From positions 2,828,573 to 2,892,572 of the forward strand of contig NW_020312968.1 of NCBI RefSeq assembly GCF_003265705.1: a stretch of DNA of 64,000 nt, in the 5' to 3' direction. The translations under genes were made by a program, and so were the position numbers. This document shows positions 22,401 to 35,239 of the stretch, piece after piece. Below the pieces are notes generated by a model that saw nothing but the letters and a program-made list of their open reading frames with translations, had not been told where the DNA came from and did not search any database. This stretch comes from Callorhinus ursinus (taxonomy: Eukaryota > Chordata > Mammalia > Carnivora > Otariidae). Numbering within the stretch: the first letter of the stretch is position 1; the number at the start of each line of letters is the position of its first letter.

Positions 22401-23495
22401 CTTTGGGTTCTAACATTGTACGATTTTACAAAATGTCAAATTCCAAAGAAGCCATAAATATTTCTTTATCTTATAACTCACGAGCTTCCTGTGAATACTT
22501 TGCAACAAAAACATGTATGTCTGGATAAACATGACTTTCCCTAGTCATTTCCATCCATGTTCTTGGGGAGACAAGTTATCTGATGCATCTCGGACTCCTG
22601 TTCTGTTGATTGCATAGCAACTCTTCTCCATTTGGTACTCTCTACAATGTAGAAGTGAAGAAAGTGTGAAATAAGGCGATTAATATACCCAGAGCCCTGC
22701 TCCAGTGTGTAGGTACAGATTAAATATCTTTTTTTAATTTTTATCATTACAACAGACTTTACGATTGCAATAAAGATGTGAGTGGTTTCTTCCAAGATAA
22801 ACATCTGAAACAGAGAGGCGGGTTACATTCTAATAACCTGTGGCTGCTGTCAGAAATAATTTAATGCTCAGAGCTTTGTTGGCTGACCCAAGTCCTTTGA
22901 AGAAGTGAAGTATGCTACTCACACCATCATGGCTGCCCAGAATCCACTCATTTATGTGAGGTGCTCTGTAGTGCTGCTCAATGAAGGCAAGAAGCCTGAA
23001 CTTGGTAATTGAGAATGAATGTCAAGTAGTGTCAAGACGCCTCAATTCATAAGGCTGATAACTCCTTCTGTGATTGCATTTCCATTTTTACAGCTGCTTC
23101 AGTGGCCAAGTTTGTCAGTCTTGTTTGGGAAAGTATATATATTATAGGACTCTTGGCACTGCCTGAGAAGAAGCTAGTATTTTTTATTCATTTCTAAGGG
23201 TTGTGGAATTTCCCGACTATTACAGAGGTTGATTTTATAAAATTTAGAGCGATGAGAAGAGAGAATTTTTTTTCAAAGACAAGAAATAAGGAAAAGAAAA
23301 GGGCTAATCTTTGTGCTACTCTTCCAGCAATCACGAATTTTAAAAACTTTTGACATGGGCAATATGTTTCTTTGAGAGGAAGAAACTTCTTGAAATGAAA
23401 TGAAACTACACAAATGATTAAACAATGGTGAGGAATGAAATCAATTTCTAGAATGTTTTGGAACTATAGTTGTTTAGATAGAATAAAATTTCTAT
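22401..23495. other. No gene or repeat recognised
   Basis: Unassigned, SINE-free. Short open frames only. Confidence 0.45.
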
Positions 23496-23843
23496 TATCT
23501 TTAGTATAGAGTCTAGCCCCTCTTTCTGTAAAGAGCTAGAGAGTAAATATTTTAGGCTTTGCCTAAAATGTCTGTGTCTGTAGCAACTACCCTGGCATTG
23601 ACTTCAAAAAGCAGATGCGGAAAATGTGTAAATGAGTGAGCATGGCAGTGTCCCAATGAAACTTTATTTATAGAAGCTAAAATTAGAATTTCCTATCACT
23701 TTATGTGCCATGAATATTCTTTTTCTTTTTATTCTTTTTAACTATTTAAAGACGAAAAAATCATACTTAGCTTACATATTGTACGATAGGTGGCATGCTG
23801 GATTTGGCCCACAGGCTGTAGCTTGCTGATCCCAGCTGTAATA
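23496..23843 (-). mobile_element. hAT-Charlie-type non-autonomous DNA transposon
   Basis: Antisense of a common eutherian element: 'tctgtaaagagctagagagt', 'aaatattttaggctttgcct', 'gtgtcccaatgaaactttat', 'ggatttggcccacaggctgt', 'agcttgctgatccc'. Both terminal regions are visible, so it is nearly complete, with an insert of AT-rich sequence at 23700-23780. Confidence 0.75.
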
Positions 23844-26314
23844 CCTAAGAGATGCTTTGTATCCATGCTGGAGTCCCTTCTGAAACACTGTTATGTCTCA
23901 TGGATGAGCCACCTCTATGGACAGGAATTGAATTATACTTAGCAGGGTCTTTAGCCAGAGCTTCATGCTTTTGTTGGGCACATAGTGATGTCCGCTGTTA
24001 TCAACAATTTGCTCCACACACACACCTACACACAAAACTGTCTGGGCAAAGTAAATAGATAAAAGCAAGCATGAACTGTCTCAGGGACAACCCCCTCCCT
24101 GCCCTACATATCCCTCCAAAAAAGTCCCTTTGATTCCCTTGGACTGATCTGGAAGTCAGAGTGAAGCAGAAACCACCGATATTAAGGAATAAACTGAATA
24201 AAGATGTTTCCCAGTTACCCTGAAGCCAGGGCACCTTCTTAAAGAGTGCAAGTGATAAGGGCAATTTGTCAACCTGCAAAAGTAGAAAGTCAGTTTAACA
24301 TCATACAATTTATTTATACTAAAATGGTGAATTTCTACCGCCCTCTCCCTAATTACATCAGAGTTTTTCTTACATTGGAAGGTTTTTAAGAGATATTTGG
24401 GGTATAAATGCCACATTTGGGAGAGTCTTTTTTTTTTTCTTATTGTTATATAAATTGTTGTGGTTGGCAAACAGTATCAAAATCAGCCAGGAAAATATAT
24501 TGGTTCATTATTTATCTTTTCCCTGAGAGTTGAAACCCAAGACTTAATCTCACATTGGTGAGATTAAAAACAAGAACAAAACATTAAAGTTATTTTCACA
24601 GAGTCATTCTGGGTGCCCACTTTGTAAAGCTGGAGCTGCTTTGATGGTGTCCCATTTTAAACTTTTCATTATGCACCGACTGCATACCAAGGATGGTAAT
24701 GATCAGAATCATTCACTGAATTGCAAGACTGACTGCCCTTAGGAATAATATATAAAGCAGATGCAAAATTGGATCTGATTTTCAGGAACAAATGCTACTT
24801 TTGCATACTGAATTCTAATAGCTGAAGAAAGTAGCTTCAGATTTGGGATGTTTAATAATTCAGAAAATAATTTTCAATGGCAGGGTGTAGCTTTTACAGT
24901 TTTGTTGTGCTGTTATTCTCATAACTTAGAAAGCAAATGACAAAAGTCATATTTGCTTTCATAGTATTTAATGTGCTTTGGGAGGCCCAGATAAAACTCC
25001 ACGGAGGGTTTGCATAAAAGTTTCAGGCATTTATTTACATATTTCTCAATCACAGAGTCAGCTTATTATTTAGATTTTCCTCAGTAACAAATATCTTGAT
25101 GATTGAGGAGGTCTTTGGTTTTTACTGGGATGACAGGCATTGTCCAGGTGTCTGAGACTACTTAGCATTTCTATGCCACTTTAGAGATGCTTTCAGACTT
25201 TGGGTGGCTAACGAGCTGTGTTCTGTACAACACTAAGGATCTTAATCTGATCAAATGGTGGTGCTGAAAAGCTCCCTCGGTTTTTAATATGATGATCTAA
25301 TGCTAGGAAATTGCAGTCCCTTGTTATTATACATAGATCAAGACATTCCATTCTGGACATGGACTGTCACCTCCGCAGACCTTATTCTCTTGCTGCAGAT
25401 TAGAGAATCTTGGGGCCACAGGAGCAAGTTTAAATATCTTTATTTTGTCCACAAGTATTCCTTCTGCCCACTCCCATCCTGAACACATTTTAGACCAAAG
25501 CATGGCCTTTATAAAAAAGGGAGGATCGTGTGGTTTAAATTGCAAATCACATTATCAATGGATAACTAAATAATTCCTTATGAATGACATGAACTAGATT
25601 CATTTTTTAAATGCTGTTTTGTTGAGAAGCTTTCCATTCACCTTAGGCTTTTTATATTCTTTATCTGTAGATGATGGGGCCAGTACATATTGATCATAGT
25701 GGGTCTTCATCGTCTTGATTAGAAAGTACTCAGGAGTCCTCTGAAATCTCACATAACTTAGGTGAAAGAGTCAGCATCTGGTAAGTCCCTAAAGCGCCTC
25801 CGTTAGCTTCTTCCCCAGTTTAGTGCTTGCTCTGCCCATTCCTTCCAGCCATTCTAGCAGTTCTTGTTATGAGGTATTTTTATTTTAAGGTAGGTTTCCT
25901 GTTTCCTGCTTCTGGTCATTGCAAAAACTCTTTCACTTATCCATCATCCAGGTGATAAATACGATATCATACTGTATGTTACAACATCATCTTTAGGTTA
26001 GTTAGATTCAAGAGAGTCCTATTAAAGCAGATCGTGATCATAAATACTATCAATCTTCCTGAAAACAGCTTACCCGAGAGCAGCTAAATATGTCTTAACT
26101 GAAACAAATCCAATGCAGAGGTTTTTACCTGGTGAGTTTATAAACTGGCTCACCCCTTCTTCCAAAGCTTATTCTCTCTTTTAATCCTTTAGTAGATTTT
26201 TTGGTGATTTAAAAAGACTTCCTTGGTGTGTCATGTACAAAAGAGGATTTTTTTTTTTTTGTAAAATAGACCTAACCTTCGCATCTCTAAGAAATTAAAT
26301 AGTTTTGTTTCTTA
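23844..26314. other. 2.5 kb without recognised gene or repeat
   Basis: Middle of the Can-SINE-free interval. No frame above about 100 codons has protein features. May hold conserved non-coding sequence; this needs alignment to be seen. Confidence 0.45.
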
Positions 26315-26425
26315 AGCTCCACAGATGAGTGAAATCATATGGTTTTTGTCTTTCTCTCACTGACTTATTTCACTTAGCATAATATACTCCAGTAGAAAGA
26401 AAAAAATTGAATGGTTTTTTGCCAT
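26315..26425 (-). mobile_element. Old L1 fragment
   Basis: Antisense L1 stretch: 'gatgagtgaaatcatatggt', 'ctttctctcactgacttatt', 'cacttagcataatatactcc', and 'tttttgccatttcgtcatat'. Confidence 0.7.
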
Positions 26426-27969
26426 TTCGTCATATAATTTAGATGGTTTGGGATTCTTTTTAAACCCTCATATTCTTAGTATTTAAATGCAAGCTTTCTC
26501 TTTTAGCATCCCCAATATTACATTATAACATTGATACAGTTAACGTAAAATAAACAAACAACATGGGTTCAATTATGTAGATAGAGCGTGGGCATCAAAG
26601 ACAGGTTTTCTTTCTTTTCCAGTTCTTCGAGGTGGGGTTTTGTTTTTGTTTTTTTCTATTACAAAGAGAAAGAGAACTTAAGTAAAAATTGGAGGTTGCT
26701 GCAGCTGTTAAAAGCTCTCTGAAGCCCATTGAGCAAGAACAGAGCTGTTGAATAATGCAGACAAGATAATGAACAGCAGACAAATGATCCCAGGAGGCTG
26801 CCCGCTGGGTAAAGGGAGTGTATACTTAGAGGCTAGATTTATTATCCTAACATCTTTTCTGGTGACCTCCAATTTATTGGAAATACCTGTGACATTTATA
26901 AACTCTGGGCTCTTCCCCTTCAACCAATACCAAACTTGCAATCTCTACTGTAGCTTCTTGAAGTTACATAGCAAAGTTTTAAAGCCCCAAACTTCCTCTT
27001 TGAAAGAAGAAAACTGAGACTTAACTAATCTTGTAAATTACAGAGAAAAGAATCAGCAATGTGACATGGCTCCCTAGGCTAAAGGAAAGCCTTCTAGATA
27101 GAAGGTTTTCTTATTTACTAGAAATTGCCAATGAAGTTTACCCCCTAACTGATCTGATAATGCAGTACTTCAGAGGTACAATTTATGCCCGGCCAAATTT
27201 GGGCCATTTTCTAACAAAGACAAAATTGTGAGATATATGGTATTGTGGAATTATAAATCACCTTTGTTTTAAAATGAGCATTCCTAAAGACAGCTCTTAA
27301 TGCATAATTTATTCTTTGAATGTAATTCTTTTATACAATCTCACAGTCAAGTTCAGTGTGAACTTTAATTTGGGATTGAAGGAATCATTCCATAAAGAAA
27401 AATAGTTTCCAAAGCCGTGACTCATATAGTTTTGGGAATCTTTGAAATATCTTAATGAGTTCCTAAGATACCTGATCCTTTTTTTTTTTTTAATTCTACA
27501 TTGTTGGTTTCTTCACTGCTTCTTAGGAAAAACAAAACCAACACAAACCTGTAACTTTAAACCTCAATTGTCCTGACCTCCCAGGACAGTTTACCTTATC
27601 GAGGATTTAGAGCTTAACATATACTAATAATGTCTGTATGTTAATTTAAGACAGCAAAATTCTGAAGATCTTTGTTGTTTGAAAGGTACTACTGTAAATA
27701 TTTATTTATATTTGTATCCATGATTTCAGTCATATTAAGAAAAAAATGGGAATTCTTAAGTTAATATTAAGTGTCAATGTTTAAATCATCAAAAATCTTT
27801 TGGGGGGCATTTGTATATGCAAATAAATGAAATGGAAAGGTTTTGGTTTGCAAAAGAGATTGAACTGAATGAGAAGAAATGTAAACTTGGAATAGTTGGG
27901 TGTTTTCCCTATCCTCCTGAGAAATACTGAAAGAAGAAAATCATGGTGGGGTCTTGCAGAAGACTGTTG
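26426..27969. other. 1.5 kb without recognised gene or repeat
   Basis: Right part of the Can-SINE-free interval, AT-rich. Confidence 0.45.
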
Positions 27970-27986
27970 GAGGGGGTAGGATTCTT

Positions 27987-28200
27987 TTTTTAAAAGATTT
28001 TGTTATTTACCTGAGAGAGAAAGAGAGAGAGGGAGAGCATGAGCGCGGGTGGGGGTGGGGAGAGGCAGAAGGAGAGGAAGAGAGAGAAGCAGACTCCCCG
28101 CTGAGCAGGGAGCCCAACACAGGGTTCAATTCCCAGGACCCTGGGATCATGACCAGAGCTGAAGTCAGATGCTTAACTGACTGAGCCACCAGGTGCCCCA
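27987..28200 (-). mobile_element. Can-SINE, full length
   Basis: Antisense copy with an enlarged GA/GGGT middle (28020-28085). Target duplication gagggggtaggattctt / gagggggtgggattctt (27970 and 28201), one difference. Confidence 0.96.
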
Positions 28201-28217
28201 GAGGGGGTGGGATTCTT

Positions 28218-28716
28218 AATAACAATTAGATGAATTAAACTTATTAGAGCTGAGATAAGATATTTTCCATTATAGTGTGCTAGGTGTTGAAACAGCATAT
28301 GAATGGCTTAAGTAAGTATATGGCTTTCAATGCCTGGCAAATAGTACCACAAAATAACGAAGCCCATGTCTATATGAATCCTTTTGTTGTTTCTTCTTCT
28401 TCTTTTTTTTTTTTTGACTTCTATAATGATGGAATTCTGAATTCTTGACCAGTTGATGTCTAATTATTTGAATCATGTTAATGAATTGATTGGATTGACT
28501 ACTTGCTACTGTCACTGAGGGTACCACAATAATTTCTGAATAGTCAAACTAACGATTTGCATAAATCCAATCATAGACATTGAGCAGCAAATTGTATGAA
28601 GAGATATAATTAAGCCTCTAGAAGTATATCATATATACTGTGTATATTCCTGCTAATGAAATAAAATGGTAAAATAGAAAAAAATTAAATGTGTTGAAGC
28701 TTATAAAATTGTATAA
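28218..28716. other. No gene or repeat recognised
   Basis: AT-rich. Contains a T/TTC run at 28388-28417. Confidence 0.4.
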
Positions 28717-28860
28717 ACTCATTCATTCATTTGTTCAATAATTGTTTAGCACCTACTATGAACAGGCACTGTTTTAGACAACAGGAATTCTATGGTGAAG
28801 ATCTACAGGATCCTTGCTCTCATGGAACTTATATTTTAGAGTGAGAAAGGACAATAAATA
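28717..28860 (-). mobile_element. L2 remnant
   Basis: Antisense L2 3' end: 'cattcattcatttgttcaat', 'tagcacctactatgaacagg', 'tccttgctctcatggaactt', then 'ggacaataaatatgtg'. Confidence 0.85.
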
Positions 28861-28879
28861 TGTGCGTATAAAATGGACA

Positions 28880-29030
28880 TTCATTCAATCAACACACATT
28901 TGTCACATAAGAACTCAGTGCTGAGTACTGGAGATAGAAGAACAAAATAACATCACTGCTCTTGAGGAGTTCATAATCTCTCGGGGAAACACAGAGTCAG
29001 ACAAAAGCATCACAATATTTTGCTAAAGGG
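28880..29030 (-). mobile_element. Second L2 remnant
   Basis: Antisense: 'cattcattcaatcaacacac', 'gtgctgagtactggagatag', 'ctgctcttgaggagttcata'. Same orientation as the neighbour at 28717 and starting again at the L2 3' end, so it is a separate copy. Confidence 0.7.
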
Positions 29031-29339
29031 GCATCTAAGATAAGACTTCCAGTTAAATATGTAAATTAAATATGTGTATTTATCTTATCTTCCTCCTTCT
29101 TGGTGCCTCAAGAAAATGATAGCAAAGAATGCATGAACTCATAAGAGCAAGGAGAACAGGAGGGAAAAGATAGAAGGGGTAACAAGTTTTTTGAAATTGA
29201 AGAGAGGATAGAGAACCAGGGCTAAATGATTTAGCCCACCAGAGAAAAGCTGGAATCTAAACTCATAGGGATGGAAATCCCCCAAAAGCAGGCAAAGCCC
29301 AGCAGGGAACCCTGAAAAGGTCAGGCAATAGGAACCTCT

Positions 29340-29900
29340 AATTGGATTGTTTGCCTTCTTATTAAGTTGTGAGAGTTCTCTGTATATTCTGGAAACAAAC
29401 ACTTTATCAAATATGGGTTGTGAATATTTTTTTTTAAAGATTTTATTTATTTATTTGAGAGACAGAGAGAATGAGAGAGAAAGCACATGAGATGGGGGGA
29501 GCGTCAGAGGGAGAAGCAGACTCCCTGCTGAGCAGGGAGCCCGATGCGGGACTCCATCCGGGGACTCGATCCAGGGACTCCAGGATCATGACCTGAGCCG
29601 AAGGCAGTCGCTTAACCAACTGAGCCACCCAGGCGCCCTGAATATTTTCTCCTAGTGGGTGGCATGTCTTTTCATTTCCTTTAACTGTGTCTTTGGAAGA
29701 GCAGAGGTTTTTAGTTTTGATGAAGTCTATTTACATATTTATTTACATATTTCATATTTATTTATTTGCTTTGTGTTGCCTATCTAAGAAATCTTTATGT
29801 ATCCCAATATTGCACAGATTTTGTTCTGTTTTCTGCTAAGCATTTTATAGTTTTACTTCATATCCCTTAGAACTGGAATGTTCGTTAGCCTTATGTGGTT
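29340..29900 (-). mobile_element. Old L1 (L1M-class), split by Can-SINE
   Basis: Antisense L1: 'gagttctctgtatattctgg', 'actttatcaaatatgggttg', then after the SINE 'gaatattttctcctagtggg', 'ggtttttagttttgatgaag', 'gcattttatagttttacttc'. Confidence 0.7.
29431..29638 (-). mobile_element. Can-SINE with internal duplication
   Basis: Antisense copy in the old L1. The 'gggactc(c/g)atcc' module near 29545-29580 occurs three times in tandem rather than once. Target duplication tgaatatttt at 29421-29430 and 29639-29648. Confidence 0.95.
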
Positions 29901-30599
29901 CTTGAGCCCTTGAAATCTCGCTAGTCCAAATTGAGAGGTAAATCCTGAAAATGTAAAGTACATGAGAAAGAGAAGATTGAATATCTCACTGATGTTTTTA
30001 TACTGATTATATATTGAAATGACAATATTTTTTATAAATTAGGTTAAATAAATAATATTGATAAAATTAATTCACTTTCTTTTAAAACTTTAAAAACATG
30101 TGACCAGAACACTTAGAATTACATATGAGGCTCATATTTATGGTATGTTATTTTCTACTGGGCAGGGATGATTTAGACACCTTTCCTTTCACTTACCACC
30201 TCTTTTACTCTGACCCCAAGTAGCCAACAACTATTCCTCCACCACACTGGTAGAAGGCAGTATGTTTCACAACAAAGAGCTTGAATCAGAAAAGCTCCGG
30301 ACTTAGGAGCATCAAGGCCAACTGTTGAAAATAGGAGGATCAAGAAAAATTTGACATATAAACCAATAAGCTCCTTAATCCCTTTCCCATGCTAGATTTG
30401 TGGAAACTGGCATACAGATATATTCTGCGATACAGAATGCTGGAGAAATTTTATCTGAGGAGCCAAACTTGACCAAGAGGAAAAAACTTGCATGTACTGA
30501 TATTTGGGAGTGCTCACATCTACCCAAATCCTGATCACTGGTCAGTGAAGCCTGAAGCTCCACACATTCACAAAGAAATTACAATTAGTAATTAGTCCT

Positions 30600-32193
30600 C
30601 AGTCTGGACAGTAAGAGATCATCAGACATTTGAGGAAAGCCTCAAAGTGAAAGCCAGAGACCAAAATAAAAAGAAAGAAATAAAAAGAAATCAGAGGGCA
30701 TAAAAAAATTTACTGGCAGAAAGAGTATTCAAAGAACTCCATAATTATTTTCCTCAGGGAAATAAGATATGCCTTCCAAGAAACAAGAACAGGAGGTTAT
30801 AAAAGGAAACAGTCTGTCAACAAGAATATTAAAAATTAAAAGCATAGGAGAGATTAAAAATTCAAAGAGGAGTATGAAGGTAAATCCAAGGAAATATTCT
30901 AGATGACAAAACAAAGAGAAAAAAGGAAAAAAAAGCATCAGTCTATGTGGTCCAATATTTATATAAATTGTAAGCACTTCTTGAAAGAACAGAAAAAAGA
31001 GATGGGATGAAATCATCAAAGAAATACATTTTTAAATTCCTAGACCTGAAGAAGATAAGTCCAGACTGAAAAATCTATTGAGAGTTTAGCACAGCAAGTG
31101 AAAAAAGACCCACTTATCCCACATCAAAGCACATAATTGTGAAATTTCAGTACATTAGAAAAAGAAAATTCTGAAAGCTATTGAATGTAACCAAACAAAA
31201 ACAACTCATAAAGGATCAATTATTAGAATGTCATTGAATTTCACACTGCATCATTGAAAACTAGAAGACAGTGGAGGAATGTCTTCAAAATCCTGAAGAA
31301 AAATGGCTTCCAGTTTAGGTTTCAATACCCAGAAAAACTATCCATCAAGTGAGGGGGGAGAGGTTTACAGATATTGAATGTTTCCCAAATTTATTCTCAT
31401 GCATCCTTTCTCAGAAAGCTCTTAGAGGATATATTCCACTAAAAGAAAACAAACCAAGAAAGAAAGAGTATAGGATCAAAAAAATGGAGGATATAAGACC
31501 TAGAATGGTAAAAGGGATCTCAGGATAACAATTGTGCAGCAGTCCAGAGTAGAGCAGGGGGAAAGTGAGTTCCAGGAGGAATATGTCCCAGAAAAAAAAA
31601 AAAAAAAGATAAACTATATGTCTGATATACTTGGGCATATCAAAAGATTTTTTCTTCTTTAGAAAGTTTGGGAATGAACTGGTAATTGACTCACAGAAAT
31701 GAACAAAATTTGGACAGAAAATGATGCAATCATTAAGTCTAGGGGGGAATAAAGCATGCAAGACAGGAAACGAAATCACAGTATTTGATGTACTCCACTG
31801 TGAATAATAGTTACGTAGTTATCATCATGTAAACATAGAATATCTAATAAAAACAGGGTTATATATAATTTGTTTAGATAAAGGAATAAAAGTATATATT
31901 GGGTGGCGCAGTGGTATGTAAGAGAACCAAAATTTATAAGCTGTCAGTAAATAATAGCTAAAGACTGAAATATTATAGGAAAGAGCTAAAGAAATTGAAA
32001 TGATTATCATTGGAAAAGTCTACCCATTGTTATCTATGGTCCATACAGGTCAACACTTGGGGCCCAGAGTAGCAGAACGGAGAAAGATAAGAAGAAGGAT
32101 GAAGAGTGAATTTAGAAGAGCAAAGAGAAGACACCAAGTACAGGAAATTCCAGAGAAGAATGGGAAAGATGATTTTAAAAATTGAGTCATAAT
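30600..32193 (+). mobile_element. HAL1-like / old L1 ORF1 remnant
   Basis: Sense remnant of an ORF1-bearing LINE. At 31100-31345 the text follows the C-terminal part of L1 ORF1p: 'cacataattgtgaaatttca' (IIVKF-like), then a broken stretch reading ASLKTRRQWRNVFKILK-like and FQYPEKLSIK-like residues. 31440-31590 ('aaccaagaaagaaagagtat', 'gtgcagcagtccagagtaga') follows the HAL1 3' part. Frames are broken throughout. HAL1 (half-L1) fits best, but an L1M ORF1 cannot be excluded. Confidence 0.6.
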
Positions 32194-32308
32194 AATGGGG
32201 CTCCTCGCTCAGTGGGGAGTCTGCTTGAGATTTTCTCTCTCCCTCTCCCTATGCCCCTCCCCCCACTCACGCTCTGTAAAAATGAATAAAATAAAAAATA
32301 AAAATTAG
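32194..32308 (+). mobile_element. Can-SINE, 5'-truncated
   Basis: Lacks the tRNA-like head; begins 'ggggctcctcgctcagtggg', goes on through CT-rich body to 'aatgaataaaataaaaaata'. Flanked by aaaaattgagtcataat (32177-32193) and aaaaatgagtcataat (32309-32324), so the truncation happened at insertion. Confidence 0.9.
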
Positions 32309-32324
32309 AAAAATGAGTCATAAT

Positions 32325-32744
32325 GAAAAGGAATACTAAAATAATCAGAATTCTTAATCCTAGAAGACAAAATGATTATTAAGAATTCCAGAATATAACG
32401 TTTCTAGACTAGAAAATACCTATTTTATATGGTTTAAAAAAAAACTTAGAGAAAAAATTTTTAAAAACTTAGAATATAATGAAATGGGTTTTAATTCTGT
32501 AGATGAGATAACATAATCTAACAAAATCTAAGTCAGCAAGACTCATTAAACACTTGAATGATTCCTTGGGAAGGTGTTGGGTCTCTTATCAGGATACTGA
32601 TAAATTTCTCGAGACTTATTTAAATCTTTCCCCTTTTAAAGGCAAGAAGGGTATACCAAATAACTCTTGCAGGTCTAAAATTTTTTCATTGTGTAGCCAA
32701 GTTGAGAGCCAGAGTGTTTTTTGAGGCATTTGTAATATCATTAG
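32325..32744. other. No gene or repeat recognised
   Basis: AT-rich; may still be HAL1/L1-derived but I cannot support it. Confidence 0.35.
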
Positions 32745-33366
32745 TTCTATTAGTTTTCTGTTGTTATGTAAAAAATTACCACAAACTTAGTGGCTTAAGA
32801 CAACACATACTCATGTCACAGTTTTCATAGATCAGGAGTTTGGGCATGGTTTAGCTGGTCCTCTGTTCAGGGTCTCACAAGACTGTGTTCAAGGTGTCAG
32901 ATGGGCTATGTTCTCATTCGGAGTTCAACTGGGGAAGATTTTGCTTCCAAGCTCATTCTGATGTTACCAGAATTTATTCCCACATGGATGCATGACTGAG
33001 GGCCTCAGCATTTTGCTAGCTGTTGGCTGGAGGTTGCTTTCAGATCCTAGAAGCTGACTCAAGTTCCTTGCCATGTGGGCTTCCTCAATATGACTGCTTA
33101 CCTCATCAAGCCAGGAAGGAGAATCACTCACTTGAGTCTGCTAGGATGGAGTCTAAGTAACATAACATAATCATCGGAGGTCTAGCCCATCACCATTGTC
33201 ATACTCTGTTTATTAGAAGTAGGTCACAACAATAAAAAATTTAAAAAAAAAAAAAAAAAAAAAGAAGTAGGTCACAGGTCCTGCCTGCACTCAAGGGGAG
33301 GGGATTATATGAAGGCCTGGATGCCAGGAGGTGGGAAACCAGTGGGGGCTCCTGTAGGGGTGTCTT
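32745..33366 (-). mobile_element. MaLR/ERVL-type LTR remnant
   Basis: Antisense LTR-like text ending in the shared MaLR 3' motif: 'caaacttagtggcttaagac', 'catagatcaggagtttgggc', 'agctggtcctctgttcaggg', 'ctagctgttggctggaggtt', 'ccttgccatgtgggcttcct', 'actcaaggggaggggattat'. A 34-bp poly-A-rich insertion at 33229 splits it. Confidence 0.65.
33229..33262 (+). mobile_element. 34-bp poly-A-only retroinsertion
   Basis: acaataaaaaattt followed by an A run, flanked by agaagtaggtcaca at 33215-33228 and 33263-33276 (14 of 14). The left duplication begins after TT (TT|AGAA), close to the L1 endonuclease preference TT|AAAA. It looks like an insertion that copied only the tail of an RNA. Confidence 0.85.
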
Positions 33367-35239
33367 CCACAGAGGTGTATGAAAAATAGAGGAAAAGTTA
33401 ACATTTGCTGAACCTTGGTGTGCAAACGTGGTGTTTAACATAATAGTTTCTCTACTCATACATATTTCAAATATTTTAAAGTCAAAAGGTAGTTTATTGA
33501 CAACTCAGAAATCCACTTTACTCTGTTCTCATTGTCCATCTGACTTACAGTGCGGTGGAAACCGATTCGATGGTTGTGCATGGTGTCCATCTTATTTTGC
33601 ATGCCTAGCACAGTGCCTGACTCATAGAAGCTTATCACCGAGCCACTGATGACCAAAAGAATTCCCTAAAAGCTTTCAAAAATCACTTATAAATCCACAA
33701 ATCCTTCTCCAGTCAGACCTGCCACATTACTAACGATTGTTACTGTTTTAACTGTCGCCCCAGTACTAACAATAAAAACAAAAATGTATTGAATGCTTAC
33801 TCTGTCCCACGCAGTGGTCCACGTACTGTACCTGTTTTTAACATTTTCATTCTGGCAACAATGCTAAGAAGGTAATTATATGTTTTAAGAACCGTGAGGC
33901 CCTCCTCAAATCCTATGGTGGTATGTTTTATACTCAGGAGAGCTGAGATTTAAACATAGCATTATCCTCGTACAACTTCCTTCGCATGAAAATTCACTCT
34001 TTCTTCTTATTTCCTCTTGCAAGGTGCTGCCAGCCGAGGAGAGCTCTAATGTTAACATTAAAACATCTATTTTCCTTTGACCTCAGGTGTTCAACAGGTC
34101 TTTGCCCATTGCACAAAAAGTAGCCTTTCATATTTAAAACAGGCACAATTATTTTATGCAGATCTTAAAATGTATTTATAAATAATCATGCATTCAAACA
34201 TATTAAGTCATTTAGAACTGTAATTAGTCATTGTCAAGTCCTGGCAAACAGCAGGATTCTAATTGGAAAGCAGTGTTTGCCCTCCTTGTGCCTCAATGAA
34301 ACTTTCAGAGAAGGACAGCATGTGCTTCTTAATCTGTTTTTCTAACAGCTAGTAGCAAATCAATGAAGATGAGGCTGGTGGGTATGATAAATTAATATGC
34401 ACACTGACAACTTATAACCACGCAATTGCTTAGGGAATTACTATGCGACTATATCCAAGTAATTATATGTTTTAAATGATTTATCTCAATTTGTTAACAA
34501 TACACCCCTAAAATGGAAATAAAAAGAGAGAAAATGCAAATAGCATGTTATACCAACTTTATGTTGAACTTATTAAGAGGTTGCCCTTTTAATGAAGAAT
34601 TTAATGAATTAAGAGGTTTGTTATGAATAAGCATTCTTACTACTTGTTAAGTATTTGTCACCACAGACCTGTCATAGTTATTCTAATTATGATTAATACC
34701 TTATCTTGAATTCCATCTCCATTCACATTTCAGTAACAAATGTAACTTCTATTATATGATCAAGGTTCATGAAAACAGGGTGATTTGCCTATGACCTTAT
34801 ATTTTATTCATTTTTACATTCATATTGAACAGATTTCTCTGAAAGTTAACCTTATGAATCTTTTAATTTTTAAAGTGCATTTTATCCTTGACATGCTTTC
34901 CAACCCTTTACGCTGCTCCAAATCATGGTTGTGTACTCAAGACAAATGAAAAATCCTAACATTTTGATGATCCTCATGTATATCTAGAAGCTGCTACTTT
35001 GAGGTATTGTTTAAAAATAGTTTTCATCTGCTATGGAAAGAGTACTTTAATTCTCAAGCTTTGCTAATCTTCTCAAAATGGAAGACCCAGGTTTCTGAAG
35101 TTCAGAAAACCATGCATTAGAATGCAAGGTCTGATTTTTATTGTAGTCTATATACTTAAAATGGGGCAAAAATGGAGGGTTTTGGTTTTTTTTTTAGGGG
35201 TTTACTATAATGCACAATCCATATTAAAGTATATATTAT
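33367..35239. other. 1.9 kb mostly unassigned; possible MIR/L2 at 33775-33880
   Basis: 'ttgaatgcttactctgtccc' at 33788 suggests an antisense L2/MIR end. From 34000 to 35239 I see neither gene nor repeat; the AT-rich, SINE-free sequence (34340-34760) could be conserved non-coding DNA. Confidence 0.4.
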
